Positions 1 to 8,193 of a stretch of 64,000 nt of DNA are shown in pieces. This DNA is from Koleobacter methoxysyntrophicus (GTDB taxonomy: Bacteria; Bacillota; Thermosediminibacteria; Koleobacterales; Koleobacteraceae), in NCBI RefSeq assembly GCF_017301615.1, contig NZ_CP059066.1, forward strand, positions 372,001-436,000, given 5' to 3'. The notes beneath the pieces were generated by a model, which was not told the DNA's origin, did no database searches, and saw nothing but the letters and a program-made list of their open reading frames with translations. Both the position numbers and the translations under genes were made by a program. Position 1 is the stretch's first letter. Each line of letters starts with the position of its first letter.

Positions 1-450
1 TTAAACCCTTCACTGCTCCCCGTAATAGTATTTACCGTCGGAGCCCTTATGTCCCTTGCTACGGGATCGTCATGGGGACCCTATGCCATACTTATGCCGA
101 TAGCTATTCCTATGTCTATTAATATGGGGGCACCACTATTCGTAACAGTTGCTTCGGTCATAAGCGGCGGTCTGTTCGGCGACCACTGCTCTCCCCTATC
201 TGACACGACCCTCCTGGCATCAATGGGAGCAGCATCTGACCATATAGACCATTTTAGAACCCAGTTTCCTTATGCAGTTACCGTAGCAGTTATTGCAGGG
301 ATACTTTTCGCAATAGCCGGTTTCTCGGAAAGCTTTATAATTATAATTCCGGGTGCGGCAGCTCTGGCAGCAGTAGTTTATTTCCTTCATAAACAGGCAA
401 TTAAGAATTATGAAAACGGGATTAATTCCAAAAAAATTACAGCATCTTAA
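1..450 (+). CDS. NhaC-family Na+/H+ antiporter, C-terminal part (5' end outside window)
   Basis: The frame is open from base 1 and ends at 450, giving 149 residues of the C-terminal part of an NhaC-type antiporter. The stretch GDHCSPLSDTTLLASM followed by a DHIDH motif is the conserved NhaC signature, and several hydrophobic membrane segments surround it. NhaC proteins exchange external protons for cytoplasmic Na+ at the cell membrane. The protein is related to the complete NhaC at 22094-23491 and to the NhaC tail fused to DapF at 15728, so the window holds three NhaC-derived sequences. A strong hairpin terminator follows the stop codon. The true start and operon partners lie upstream of the window. 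Confidence 0.9.
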   Translation, partial: LNPSLLPVIVFTVGALMSLATGSSWGPYAILMPIAIPMSINMGAPLFVTVASVISGGLFGDHCSPLSDTTLLASMGAASDHIDHFRTQFPYAVTVAVIAGILFAIAGFSESFIIIIPGAAALAAVVYFLHKQAIKNYENGINSKKITAS

Positions 451-484
451 AAAATGAAAAAACCAGACTGCATAATGAACAATG

Positions 485-535
485 AACGGGAAGACCTCCG
501 CTCTATGCGGAAGCCTTCCCGTTTTGTATTACTTT
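485..535 (+). terminator. Rho-independent terminator after nhaC fragment
   Basis: A perfect 9-bp stem (AACGGGAAG at 485-493 with CTTCCCGTT at 515-523) has a smaller inner stem, TCCGC/GCGGA. It is followed on the + strand by a T-rich run. It closes the NhaC transcript before the oppositely oriented nucleotidyltransferase gene. Confidence 0.85.
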
Positions 536-548
536 TTTCTTTATTGTT

Positions 549-962
549 TTACTCCCTTTCCAGTCTCTTTAATGCCTGTTCATGATACATATCATAGAAG
601 GGCTTCATATCAAAAAAAATCCTTCGGCTATTGACTTCAAATTTAACCCTTCTATGGACATTTTTATCTATTAAGAGCTTCTTGTTCAGCATAACCTGTC
701 GGACAAAATATATATCCGCTTCTTCAAGGTCAATTACATCAGCTTCTGTCCCCAGCATTTCTTCAAGTTCGCCGGCAATCTCTAATTTTCTCTCAAATCT
801 CTCCAATAACGGCATTCCTTCAGAAAATAGCACAGCAATATCAACATCGCTGCTTCTACGGTTTTTTCCTTTAGCTACTGAACCAAAGAGATATACTATT
901 TCAATGTCATCTTGATCAGAAAAATAGGCTGTTAATTTTTTAATTAGCAGGTCCTTATCCAT
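549..962 (-). CDS. MNT-domain nucleotidyltransferase (MntA-like), orphan
   Basis: This 137-residue protein belongs to the minimal nucleotidyltransferase family. Near residues 26-44 it carries the signature GSVAKGKNRRSSDVDIAVL, in which the GS pair and the DVD aspartates form the metal and nucleotide site. In HepT/MntA toxin-antitoxin systems the MNT protein AMPylates the HEPN ribonuclease toxin and silences it. No HEPN (DUF86) reading frame lies on either side, so it is either an orphan antitoxin or a stand-alone enzyme. The N-terminal half is typical. The C-terminal 40 residues are charged, with FDMKPFYDMYHEQAL typical of the MNT tail. The start ATG at 962 follows a GGGTGAG ribosome binding site. 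Confidence 0.8.
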   Translation of the reverse strand: MDKDLLIKKLTAYFSDQDDIEIVYLFGSVAKGKNRRSSDVDIAVLFSEGMPLLERFERKLEIAGELEEMLGTEADVIDLEEADIYFVRQVMLNKKLLIDKNVHRRVKFEVNSRRIFFDMKPFYDMYHEQALKRLERE

Positions 963-1031
963 AGTTTCTCACCCGTATTCTTAAATTACTTCCATAATAA
1001 TAGTTTATCTTTATTTGCAGTATATTTCAAC

Positions 1032-1409
1032 TCAATCTTCAAAATTTAGATCCTCTGAACAATCTACGGGATTATTCCTTTTATCGACAAAAACAACAAT
1101 AGGCTTGTGCCCCTTTGCCTCCGCGTTTTCCATAATGCAGTAGGAAATGATGATTACCTCATCTCCTTTTTGCACTAAGCGGGCTGCTGCACCGTTTAAA
1201 CATATAGTTCCGCTGCCTCTTTCCCCTGGTATCACATAGGTTTCAAACCTGGCACCGTTGTTATTGTTGACTACCTGCACCTTTTCATTCGGAAGGATAT
1301 CCGCCCTTTCCATGAGCGCTTCATCTATGGTTATGCTCCCCATATACTTCAGGTTGGCATCGGTGACAACGGCCCTATGGATTTTGGATTTCATCATTGT
1401 CCTCAACAC
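1032..1409 (-). CDS. panD: Aspartate 1-decarboxylase
   Basis: PanD makes beta-alanine from L-aspartate for pantothenate synthesis. The 125-residue proenzyme is of normal length. It carries the self-cleavage site Gly24-Ser25 in [11 protein letters not shown], where Ser25 becomes the pyruvoyl group, and the substrate-binding NGAAARL motif near residue 71. The GTG start at 1409 is preceded by GGGAGGG inside the last codons of panC and lies 3 nt after the panC stop, so the genes are translationally linked. PanC directly upstream condenses the product with pantoate. No panB or panE is visible in the window. Confidence 0.95.
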   Translation of the reverse strand: MLRTMMKSKIHRAVVTDANLKYMGSITIDEALMERADILPNEKVQVVNNNNGARFETYVIPGERGSGTICLNGAAARLVQKGDEVIIISYCIMENAEAKGHKPIVVFVDKRNNPVDCSEDLNFED

Positions 1410-1412
1410 AGG

Positions 1413-2258
1413 TCAACCCTCCCACAGTATATTATCTATCAGCCTGGTTTTGCCTATAAAAGCAGCAACAGCTATCATTGCCCCTTTTTCAATGTTTATT
1501 ATCTCCTTCAGGGTCTCGGGATGGCAGATGTACACATACTGCAAACGGGCCAGCGGTTCTTTTTCAAATTCTTTTTCAATGCTCTCTATGACGGTTTTGG
1601 CAGACCTTACCCCGCCGTCCAAGAGATTCTCCCCTTTTTTCAAGGCTCTGTAAAGGACCAGAGCTGCCTCTCTTTCTTCGCTATTCAGGTATACGTTTCT
1701 TGAGCTCATAGCAAGGCCGTCCTCTTCCCTTACTACGGGCCCTACAATTATTTCCACAGGAAGATTCAGGTCCTTTACCATCTTCTTTATAACGGCTGCC
1801 TGCTGGGCATCTTTTTGCCCGAAAACGGCTATATCGGGCTGAACGATATTGAACAGTTTCATAACCACCGTGGCAACTCCGGTGAAATGCCCCGGCCTGT
1901 AAGCCCCACACATAACTTCGGTTAAACCCTTTACCTCTACTGTGGCGAGCTGCTCTTCAGGATACATCTCCTCCACATCCGGAGCAAAAACAAGGTCAAC
2001 CCCTTCCCGCTCAAGCAGCATTATATCCCTGTTCAGGTCTCGGGGATACTCCTTCAGGTCCTCTGAAGGGCCGAACTGAAGCGGGTTAACAAAAATACTT
2101 ACAACTACAAAATTCCCCCGCTCTCCGGCAATCCTTACTAGGGAAATATGCCCTTCGTGAAGGTACCCCATGGTAGGAACCAGAGCGATTGTCTTCCCTT
2201 CCTTTTTAGCACATTTAACCGCTTCCCTTACTTCCGGGATACTTTTTATCACTTTCAT
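1413..2258 (-). CDS. panC: Pantothenate synthetase (pantoate--beta-alanine ligase)
   Basis: The enzyme joins pantoate and beta-alanine with ATP through a pantoyl-adenylate, the last step to vitamin B5. At 281 residues it is full length. It shows the nucleotide-binding MGYLHEGHISLV motif near residue 30, the VFGQKDAQQ motif, and the KMSKS-like loop region around MSSRNVYL. It is the first gene of a panC-panD pair. The ATG at 2258 follows AGGGGGTAGG. The hairpin just upstream ends the tRNA-Arg transcript, so the pair must have its own weak promoter in the short gap or depend on readthrough. Confidence 0.96.
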   Translation of the reverse strand: MKVIKSIPEVREAVKCAKKEGKTIALVPTMGYLHEGHISLVRIAGERGNFVVVSIFVNPLQFGPSEDLKEYPRDLNRDIMLLEREGVDLVFAPDVEEMYPEEQLATVEVKGLTEVMCGAYRPGHFTGVATVVMKLFNIVQPDIAVFGQKDAQQAAVIKKMVKDLNLPVEIIVGPVVREEDGLAMSSRNVYLNSEEREAALVLYRALKKGENLLDGGVRSAKTVIESIEKEFEKEPLARLQYVYICHPETLKEIINIEKGAMIAVAAFIGKTRLIDNILWEG

Positions 2259-2290
2259 CCTATTAACCTACCCCCTAAACATGATTTTAA

Positions 2291-2329
2291 GATAAAATAA
2301 AGCCTTCCGGACGGTCGTCCAGAAGGCTT
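2291..2329 (-). terminator. Terminator downstream of tRNA-Arg
   Basis: An 8-bp stem (2300-2307 with 2322-2329) continues into an inner GGAC/GTCC stem. On the minus strand it is followed by TTTATTTTATC. It lies between the tRNA gene and panC and fits a Rho-independent terminator for the tRNA. Confidence 0.75.
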
Positions 2330-2492
2330 AAATCTAATGTTCCTTCTAAATGTTTAAAAGTAGTATAATATATGCCATCTTTTTATCCCGTCCCGGTCTT
2401 TCCCGATCCAGGCGGAGCCTGAAATGGCTGCCAGTTTATAACCAGTGCGGTTCCTTTAAGGATACCACCAGCCGGAAAATATAAAATTTTAA

Positions 2493-2570
2493 TGGTGCGC
2501 CTAGAGGGATTCGAACCCCCGCAAAACCCGGCTCCGGAGGCCGGTGCTCTGTCCCCTGAGCTATAGGCGC
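2493..2570 (-). tRNA. tRNA-Arg (anticodon CCG)
   Basis: The minus strand folds into a full cloverleaf. The acceptor stem is GCGCCTA/TAGGCGC, the D arm is GCTC/GAGC, the anticodon stem is CCGGC/GCCGG with loop CTCCGGA, and the T arm carries TTCGAAT. The anticodon CCG reads the codon CGG. The 3' CCA is encoded at 2493-2495. The body is 75 nt with a short variable loop. Confidence 0.95.
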
Positions 2571-2843
2571 CAGTCGATTTTATGATAACATCAATTCTAG
2601 AGAATGTCAATGCGATGATCTGATTTATTGATTTATTTATATATTTCCTGATTGATTTTTGTTAAAAAATAGTATAACATTAAAACCGGCTATATGCTAT
2701 GTGAAAAATCTTTAATTACCCGGGAAATTTTTAAATTCATGTCGGAACTTTTTTCCCTATCTTTAAGTCTAAATAATATAGAGTCGAATAAAAACTAAAT
2801 ACCACGGAGTCAAAATAATAGTAATGAAACAAAGGGGGTACGG

Positions 2844-3557
2844 TTGTTGTCGCTATTAAAATTAAGCAACATAAGGCATACATACAAAAACGGCAAAATC
2901 GAAGTTAACGTTTTAAAAGGTATAGACCTGAGCATTGAAGAAGGGGAATTTGTTTCTATTATGGGCCCATCCGGGTCCGGTAAATCTACCCTCCTTAATA
3001 TCATAGGCTGTCTTGATAAACCCACATCAGGCACATATGAGATTGCAGGCAAACGGGTAGAGAAACTCAGTGACGGACAGCTCGCAGACCTGCGGAATCA
3101 GTTCATCGGTTTTGTATTTCAGAGTTTCCATCTGCTTCATGATTTGGATGCCCTGGCCAATGTGGAGCTGCCGTTAATATACCGGGGCATAGGTGCCCGG
3201 GAACGTCACAGGCGGGCTGTAGCCGCCCTTGAATCGGTAGGCCTCGGCGAAAGGCTTCATCACAGGCCTTCGCAGCTTTCCGGAGGTGAACAGCAGCGGG
3301 TCGCCATAGCAAGGGCAATAGTAGGGGAACCCGCAGTTATCCTGGCGGATGAACCGACCGGTGCCCTTGATACAAATACCGGAAAGAACATAATGGCAAT
3401 ATTTCAGCGTTTAAACAAAGAACAGGGTATAACTATAGTCCAGGTAACCCATGAAGTAGATATTGCACATTACGGCCGCAGAATTTTTCACCTGAGAGAC
3501 GGTGAAATTGAACGACATGAAGTCTTGGACCATAAATCCCAGGAGGTGTATACATAA
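2844..3557 (+). CDS. MacB/LolD-type ABC transporter ATPase
   Basis: This 237-residue ATPase energises a three-gene MacAB-like exporter. It has a Walker A motif GPSGSGKST near residue 40, the LSGGEQQR signature near 146, a Walker B motif followed by ADEPTGALD, and a switch histidine in VTHEVD. The ADEPTGALD motif is characteristic of the MacB/LolD/SalX branch that moves lipids, peptides or drugs without a binding protein. The downstream gene starts in the TAATG overlap at its stop codon, showing coupling. The substrate cannot be read from the sequence. Confidence 0.93.
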   Translation: MLSLLKLSNIRHTYKNGKIEVNVLKGIDLSIEEGEFVSIMGPSGSGKSTLLNIIGCLDKPTSGTYEIAGKRVEKLSDGQLADLRNQFIGFVFQSFHLLHDLDALANVELPLIYRGIGARERHRRAVAALESVGLGERLHHRPSQLSGGEQQRVAIARAIVGEPAVILADEPTGALDTNTGKNIMAIFQRLNKEQGITIVQVTHEVDIAHYGRRIFHLRDGEIERHEVLDHKSQEVYT

Positions 3558-5272
3558 TGCCACAGCGCTTTTTTATGATAATCCTAATCCTCTTAATAGT
3601 CTTCGGAGGCGGGTATTACGCATATCAGCAGTTGATACCGCCTGTGGAGCAGAATACCGGCGGGCCTATCTATTCAACCCAACCCGTGATAAGGGGAAAT
3701 ATATCGGTAGGCGTTGATGTGACCGGAACTCTGGATCCGTCGTCAGGAGGCGGAATCAGGATTCCCGGGTCCAGGGAATATTCCTCTTCGTCGGTAGAGT
3801 ATATAATAGATGAGTACCTGGTCGAAGAAGGAGATGAAGTTAAAAAGGGGCAGGTTGTAGCAAAGCTCAGGGCCCCGAATTTAAAGATACAGATCGAGAA
3901 TTTAGAAGAAAAGCTTCAGAAGGACAAGGAATTCCTGTCAGAATTAACGGATGTACCTGTAGACCAGGTGAACAAAATCAACCCCGCCCAGGGAATAACC
4001 CTCCGGGCACCTATTGACGGCAGGGTTGTAGGGCTGGATGTTTCCGAAGGGGGCGAGATGAAAAACGGCCAGATCGTAGCCCGTGTTGTTGACGATTCCC
4101 GTTTTAAAGTTACGGCAAAGCTCTTCCCGAATGAATTTAAATTGATTAAAGACAGGGAACAGAAAAAAATGCTGCTGGATTTCTCCCAGTTTGAAGGTTA
4201 TATTGAAGCCGAAATTGTGGATATTAACCCGAACCCCGTTCTGGATGTAAAACGGGATTCAGACGGTGAGATTAAAACAAGCTATGTATACTGGATAGAA
4301 CTCGAAGCTGAAAACCCCGGCCTTGCATATCCTGGGATGGCCCTGCGTGTCGGAATACCCGGTATAGAAGGCAATGAAAAGAACGTTCTGTGGTGCTGGA
4401 ATCAGACAACCGTGGATAGTTTTATAAAAGAGGAACGGATAATTAGCAAGGCAGACGGTCTTGCTACCCGGGTTTATGTCCACGAAATGGAACTGGTCAA
4501 AAAGGGAGATCCTATTGTTTCCCTATCCGGTTCGGATGTGCAGGAGTTGATCCAGGAAAAGCTCGACGAAATACAGGAGCAGGAAATGGAACTGCGCCAA
4601 CTCTATGCCAAATACGGTGAACTGGAAGTCCTTGCACCGATGGACGGTGTTGTTGCAGGGTTTCACAGACAGGTAGATGAAACGGTAAGGCCCGGTGACT
4701 GGATAGGCCATATATACAATACATCAAATATGGTTATGTGGGTTCAAGTCGATGACATAGATGTGCTGTATGTAAAACAGGATGCACCCGTTAGGGTAAC
4801 CGTCGATGCCGTACCCGGCGAAGTCTTTGAAGGCAAGGTAACAAGGGTTTCTACCATGGGTGAAGATGTAAACGGTATCCCCCGTTTTGGAGTAAACATA
4901 GAGGTGAAGGGAGGGCCCCAGCTAAGACCCGGTATGCAGGCCCAGGCATTTATAGATGCCGGAAGTGCTGAAAATGTGCTGCTCATACCTGTTGAAGCCA
5001 TATTTGAAGAGGATGGAAAACCTAAGGTTGAAGTCCTGAACCCGGACGGAACCTTAAAGGTAGTAACCGTTGAACTGGGTCTTATGAACGACCGCTTCGC
5101 TGAAGTAAAGAGCGGATTAAAAGAAGGAGAGCTCGTAGTTACCGGGAGCAGTGCTGATCTTCTTCCCAGCCAGCACATCAAATCCCAAGATACCCTCCTC
5201 CCCTCTAAACCCGGAGACGAAGACCAGAACGGTTCAGAACAGAACAGCAGAAATGAACCCGTTTCAAATTAG
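3557..5272 (+). CDS. Periplasmic-adaptor-like (HlyD/MacA family) protein with duplicated barrel-sandwich domain
   Basis: This 571-residue protein has one N-terminal membrane anchor (residues 5-22) and then a HlyD/MacA-like body outside the membrane. Two separate lipoyl/barrel-sandwich regions can be read: one around residues 85-185 (half motifs EEGDEVKKGQVV and APIDGRVVGLDVSEGGEM) and one around 285-395 (KKGDPIVSL and APMDGVVAGFHRQVDETV). A beta-barrel and a membrane-proximal domain follow. MacA proteins are usually about 370-400 residues with one such domain, so this is an enlarged, probably internally duplicated form. It lies between the ATPase and the permease and presumably couples them to a cell-envelope substrate. 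Confidence 0.85.
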   Translation: MPQRFFMIILILLIVFGGGYYAYQQLIPPVEQNTGGPIYSTQPVIRGNISVGVDVTGTLDPSSGGGIRIPGSREYSSSSVEYIIDEYLVEEGDEVKKGQVVAKLRAPNLKIQIENLEEKLQKDKEFLSELTDVPVDQVNKINPAQGITLRAPIDGRVVGLDVSEGGEMKNGQIVARVVDDSRFKVTAKLFPNEFKLIKDREQKKMLLDFSQFEGYIEAEIVDINPNPVLDVKRDSDGEIKTSYVYWIELEAENPGLAYPGMALRVGIPGIEGNEKNVLWCWNQTTVDSFIKEERIISKADGLATRVYVHEMELVKKGDPIVSLSGSDVQELIQEKLDEIQEQEMELRQLYAKYGELEVLAPMDGVVAGFHRQVDETVRPGDWIGHIYNTSNMVMWVQVDDIDVLYVKQDAPVRVTVDAVPGEVFEGKVTRVSTMGEDVNGIPRFGVNIEVKGGPQLRPGMQAQAFIDAGSAENVLLIPVEAIFEEDGKPKVEVLNPDGTLKVVTVELGLMNDRFAEVKSGLKEGELVVTGSSADLLPSQHIKSQDTLLPSKPGDEDQNGSEQNSRNEPVSN

Positions 5273-5283
5273 GGGGTAATTCT

Positions 5284-6612
5284 ATGATGAGACAAAAAAA
5301 TATCTTTTACTCCTTATGGATCAGATTTTGCTTCAGCGCACAGATGGCATGGCACGGGATACTGGCCAACCCCCTTCGATCGGGTCTTACGATACTCGGC
5401 GTCGCTATAGGTGTTGCTTCTGTCGTCAGCCTTATGGGTATCGGTGAAGGGGCCCGTCAGGCCGTTGTAGAACAGTTTAAGAGCCTGGGTTCGAACGTGA
5501 TCGTCATAAAGGCACACGACGCCTCGGTCGAATTCAAACCCGAAGACGCAGAAGAACTGGTAGAAAGGGTCCAGGGTTTAGATATGGCTACCCCAGTTAT
5601 CAATACTGAAGCCGTTATGAGGTGGCGGCGGTCGAGAGGGAATGTAAATATTCTGGGTGTAAATAACCAATATCCTGAAATCAGAGACCACCCCTTACTG
5701 GCTGGGCATTTTTTCACAAACTGGCATGTCCTGCAGCGTTCCCCTGTCGCCGTTCTGGGTTATAATATAGCTTCGGGTCTAATGGCAGGACGAAGCCCTG
5801 TGGGCCAGACCATTACCCTGAACGGCAGAACCTACAGGGTTATCGGTGTCCTGTCTGCCAAAGGCCGCGGAAATGCCGAGAATATCGATGACATGGTTGT
5901 TATTCCTTATACTTCGGCAATGCAGATAGCCGAGAAAAAAACCGTCGTGGAAATCTGGGGTAAAGCTCCATCACCTGATGAAGCTGACCTGGCTGTAGTA
6001 CAGCTGGGCCGAATATTTAAACGCAGGCTGGGACTGGACCAAAGTGCTCCAACTCCGGTCCCCGGCGGCGGTGAAGGCGGAAGCCCTGAATCAGGAGCAC
6101 CTTACAAACCAGTCGAACCCACCAAAGAAATGAAAAGCTCAAAACCTGCTATTCCCGGAAGCGGAAAAGACCTTATAACCATAACAAGCCTGAATCAACT
6201 GGTTGAAGAAGCGGATAAGGCAAACAGGGTAATGACCTTACTTCTAGGGGGTATAGCAGCCGTTTCCCTTCTGGTCGGAGGCCTGGGAATAATGAACATC
6301 ATGCTGGTGGCAGTAACGGAGCGGACTGAAGAAATAGGTATTAGGAGGGCTCTGGGTGCAAAACAGGGCGACCTGCTGACACAGTTCCTGCTGGAGGCCT
6401 TATACCTGAGCGCTATCGGTGCCATTGCCGGGACGGCAGGAGGCCTTTGGGGCCTGAACCTTTTCGGCCGCTACGGTTTCGAAACGGCTGTAAGCCTCCA
6501 GGCAATAAAGATTGCAACTATTGTTGCCCTTACCTCAGGGCTTTTGTTCGGAATATACCCGGCCATCTCGGCATCTTCAGTAATGCCCGTCAAGGCCCTC
6601 AGGCGCCAGTGA
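5284..6612 (+). CDS. MacB/FtsX-family ABC transporter permease
   Basis: The 442-residue permease has the MacB layout: one membrane helix near residues 35-60, an extracellular MacB core domain to about residue 310, then three C-terminal FtsX helices. The motif ERTEEIGIRRALGA before the third helix is a hallmark of the family. A Pro/Gly-rich linker near residues 257-300 is longer and less conserved than its surroundings. The ATG at 5284 follows AGGGGGTAATTCT, 11 nt after the adaptor stop. A terminator follows, so this is the last gene of the operon. Substrate unknown. Confidence 0.92.
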   Translation: MMRQKNIFYSLWIRFCFSAQMAWHGILANPLRSGLTILGVAIGVASVVSLMGIGEGARQAVVEQFKSLGSNVIVIKAHDASVEFKPEDAEELVERVQGLDMATPVINTEAVMRWRRSRGNVNILGVNNQYPEIRDHPLLAGHFFTNWHVLQRSPVAVLGYNIASGLMAGRSPVGQTITLNGRTYRVIGVLSAKGRGNAENIDDMVVIPYTSAMQIAEKKTVVEIWGKAPSPDEADLAVVQLGRIFKRRLGLDQSAPTPVPGGGEGGSPESGAPYKPVEPTKEMKSSKPAIPGSGKDLITITSLNQLVEEADKANRVMTLLLGGIAAVSLLVGGLGIMNIMLVAVTERTEEIGIRRALGAKQGDLLTQFLLEALYLSAIGAIAGTAGGLWGLNLFGRYGFETAVSLQAIKIATIVALTSGLLFGIYPAISASSVMPVKALRRQ

Positions 6613-6658
6613 AAAAAGCCGCCGAATATGGCGGGCTGCTGTATCCCGGATTAATCAG

Positions 6659-6691
6659 AGTGCCCGGAGAAACCCGGGCACTGTCTTTTTT
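6659..6691 (+). terminator. Terminator of the MacAB-like operon
   Basis: A perfect 9-bp stem, AGTGCCCGG (6659-6667) with CCGGGCACT (6674-6682), is followed by GTCTTTTTT on the + strand. Confidence 0.88.
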
Positions 6692-6749
6692 CGTCTTATA
6701 TTTCGTGCTTTAAATAGATATTTGGTTTTGTTGTTTAAGTTACACAGTA

Positions 6750-8159
6750 TTATTCAGCTAACTTGGATTCAATATAAGCCATAGCAGGCTCCAACCTTGC
6801 TATGTCAAGGTGATTATAGTCAAATGATTTAATATCTTTCAGTTTGGCTCCCCGTTTGGTTACCCCCGTTACATAAGTAGCACTTGCCACAAAGAGGAGG
6901 CCATCGCTGGCATCAGCTTTTTCACCTATGGGATAACCCCACCATGTATAATCCCAAACCTGATTTGTCCCATATAAAACATACAGATCCACGCCGGGGT
7001 CTAAGCCCTTTCCGTTCATTTTGGCTATGAAATTACTTGTTCCAGTATTTCCATTTGGATTCGCAATTACATTGTCTATACCTTCTGATGTAATGTAAAG
7101 GCTCTGGCCTCCGTAATAGAGTTTATACATAGTTTCATTCAAATCCCCTGCGGTCCAGCTTTCGGCATTGAAATCTATAGGGTGCTCCGGGTCTTCCACC
7201 CAGTTATGCAATAGTTGTGTTTGGCCCTGAAAGAAGTTATCTTTATACGTATGACTCATATCCCAGCGCTTGTAATACCGGTACGCATAATATATATAAG
7301 CTTCCCAGAAAGCAACAGGACTGTTCAAGTTATCCTCAATCACAGTCAGATTTGCCGTATAGTACCTGAACATGGTATCTATACCTTTGAAAGGCGACGC
7401 TACGGCTATATATTTCCTGACATCACCCCTGTAGTCAGTCATCCAGGTAGTATCGGTCCATTCCTGGTTCAGAGAACTCATATAGGAAATGGCTGCAAGA
7501 TTTCCTTTGCTGTGGGCTACAATATCTACCTTACTTGCCCCGGTCTTTGATTTAATAACTTCAATAGCGTCAGCCAGCAGCTGGGCTTGAATCAGGTTAT
7601 TCCCATGGGTGTGGGCAAAGGAAATGGCAAACACGGCATATCCCCGTTCGGATAAATACTGCATTAACCCCGGATTTTCTATAGTGGAAGGTGTTTGATG
7701 ATCCCACGGATGGGCCCACGCCCGGTTCATGTCGTCCCTTGCCCCGTGAACCAGCAATACAGGATAAGGTTTTGTAGCATTTTGCCATCCCGGTCCATAT
7801 CCCAGAAGAAAATACTTGTTGCTTGCTAGATGACCATAACTGCCAAAATTATAATCTTCATAGCTTGAACTCTGCCCATCTTCAACATATATATCCCCCG
7901 GGAACCAGTTTCTTACCTTGTTATTCCTGGGCAAGCTGAACTTTACGATAGGTTCTTGACCATTGATCATTTCGCTCTTGCTACTTGCCCAGAGTTCTAC
8001 TTTTTCCCACGGGAAAGGGTCGGTTGCCGTAGCAATAAGGGTCGGTGACCCAGATTCAGCTTTGGTTGAGTTCAACGGGATGAAAGGGTTCCCTGCCGTC
8101 ACTGCCAAGAGAGTAGCAGCTACCAAACTAATAAACCACCACTTCTTTACCCTTTTCAT
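6750..8159 (-). CDS. Secreted alpha/beta-hydrolase (lipase/esterase)
   Basis: This 469-residue protein starts with a typical signal peptide: basic residues, a hydrophobic core at 9-24, and a cleavage region before residue 40. It therefore acts outside the cell. The nucleophile elbow VDIVAHSKGN has Ala in place of the first Gly of GxSxG, as in Bacillus LipA-type lipases. The oxyanion-hole region VLLVHGARDD precedes it, and the late DYNHLDI segment offers the catalytic histidine. It lies 34 nt after the CoA-transferase gene and is probably the last gene of the sigma-54 operon starting at 12644. An extracellular esterase feeding short-chain acids to the co-encoded symporter and CoA-transferase is my inference. 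The exact substrate is unknown. Confidence 0.82.
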   Translation of the reverse strand: MKRVKKWWFISLVAATLLAVTAGNPFIPLNSTKAESGSPTLIATATDPFPWEKVELWASSKSEMINGQEPIVKFSLPRNNKVRNWFPGDIYVEDGQSSSYEDYNFGSYGHLASNKYFLLGYGPGWQNATKPYPVLLVHGARDDMNRAWAHPWDHQTPSTIENPGLMQYLSERGYAVFAISFAHTHGNNLIQAQLLADAIEVIKSKTGASKVDIVAHSKGNLAAISYMSSLNQEWTDTTWMTDYRGDVRKYIAVASPFKGIDTMFRYYTANLTVIEDNLNSPVAFWEAYIYYAYRYYKRWDMSHTYKDNFFQGQTQLLHNWVEDPEHPIDFNAESWTAGDLNETMYKLYYGGQSLYITSEGIDNVIANPNGNTGTSNFIAKMNGKGLDPGVDLYVLYGTNQVWDYTWWGYPIGEKADASDGLLFVASATYVTGVTKRGAKLKDIKSFDYNHLDIARLEPAMAYIESKLAE

Positions 8160-8193
8160 TTAATCACTTCCTTTAATAATATTGAAAAACCGA

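Noticed and set aside
549-1031. A HEPN toxin gene paired with the MNT gene
   Set aside because: No frame with the HEPN R-x4-6-H motif is present on either side.
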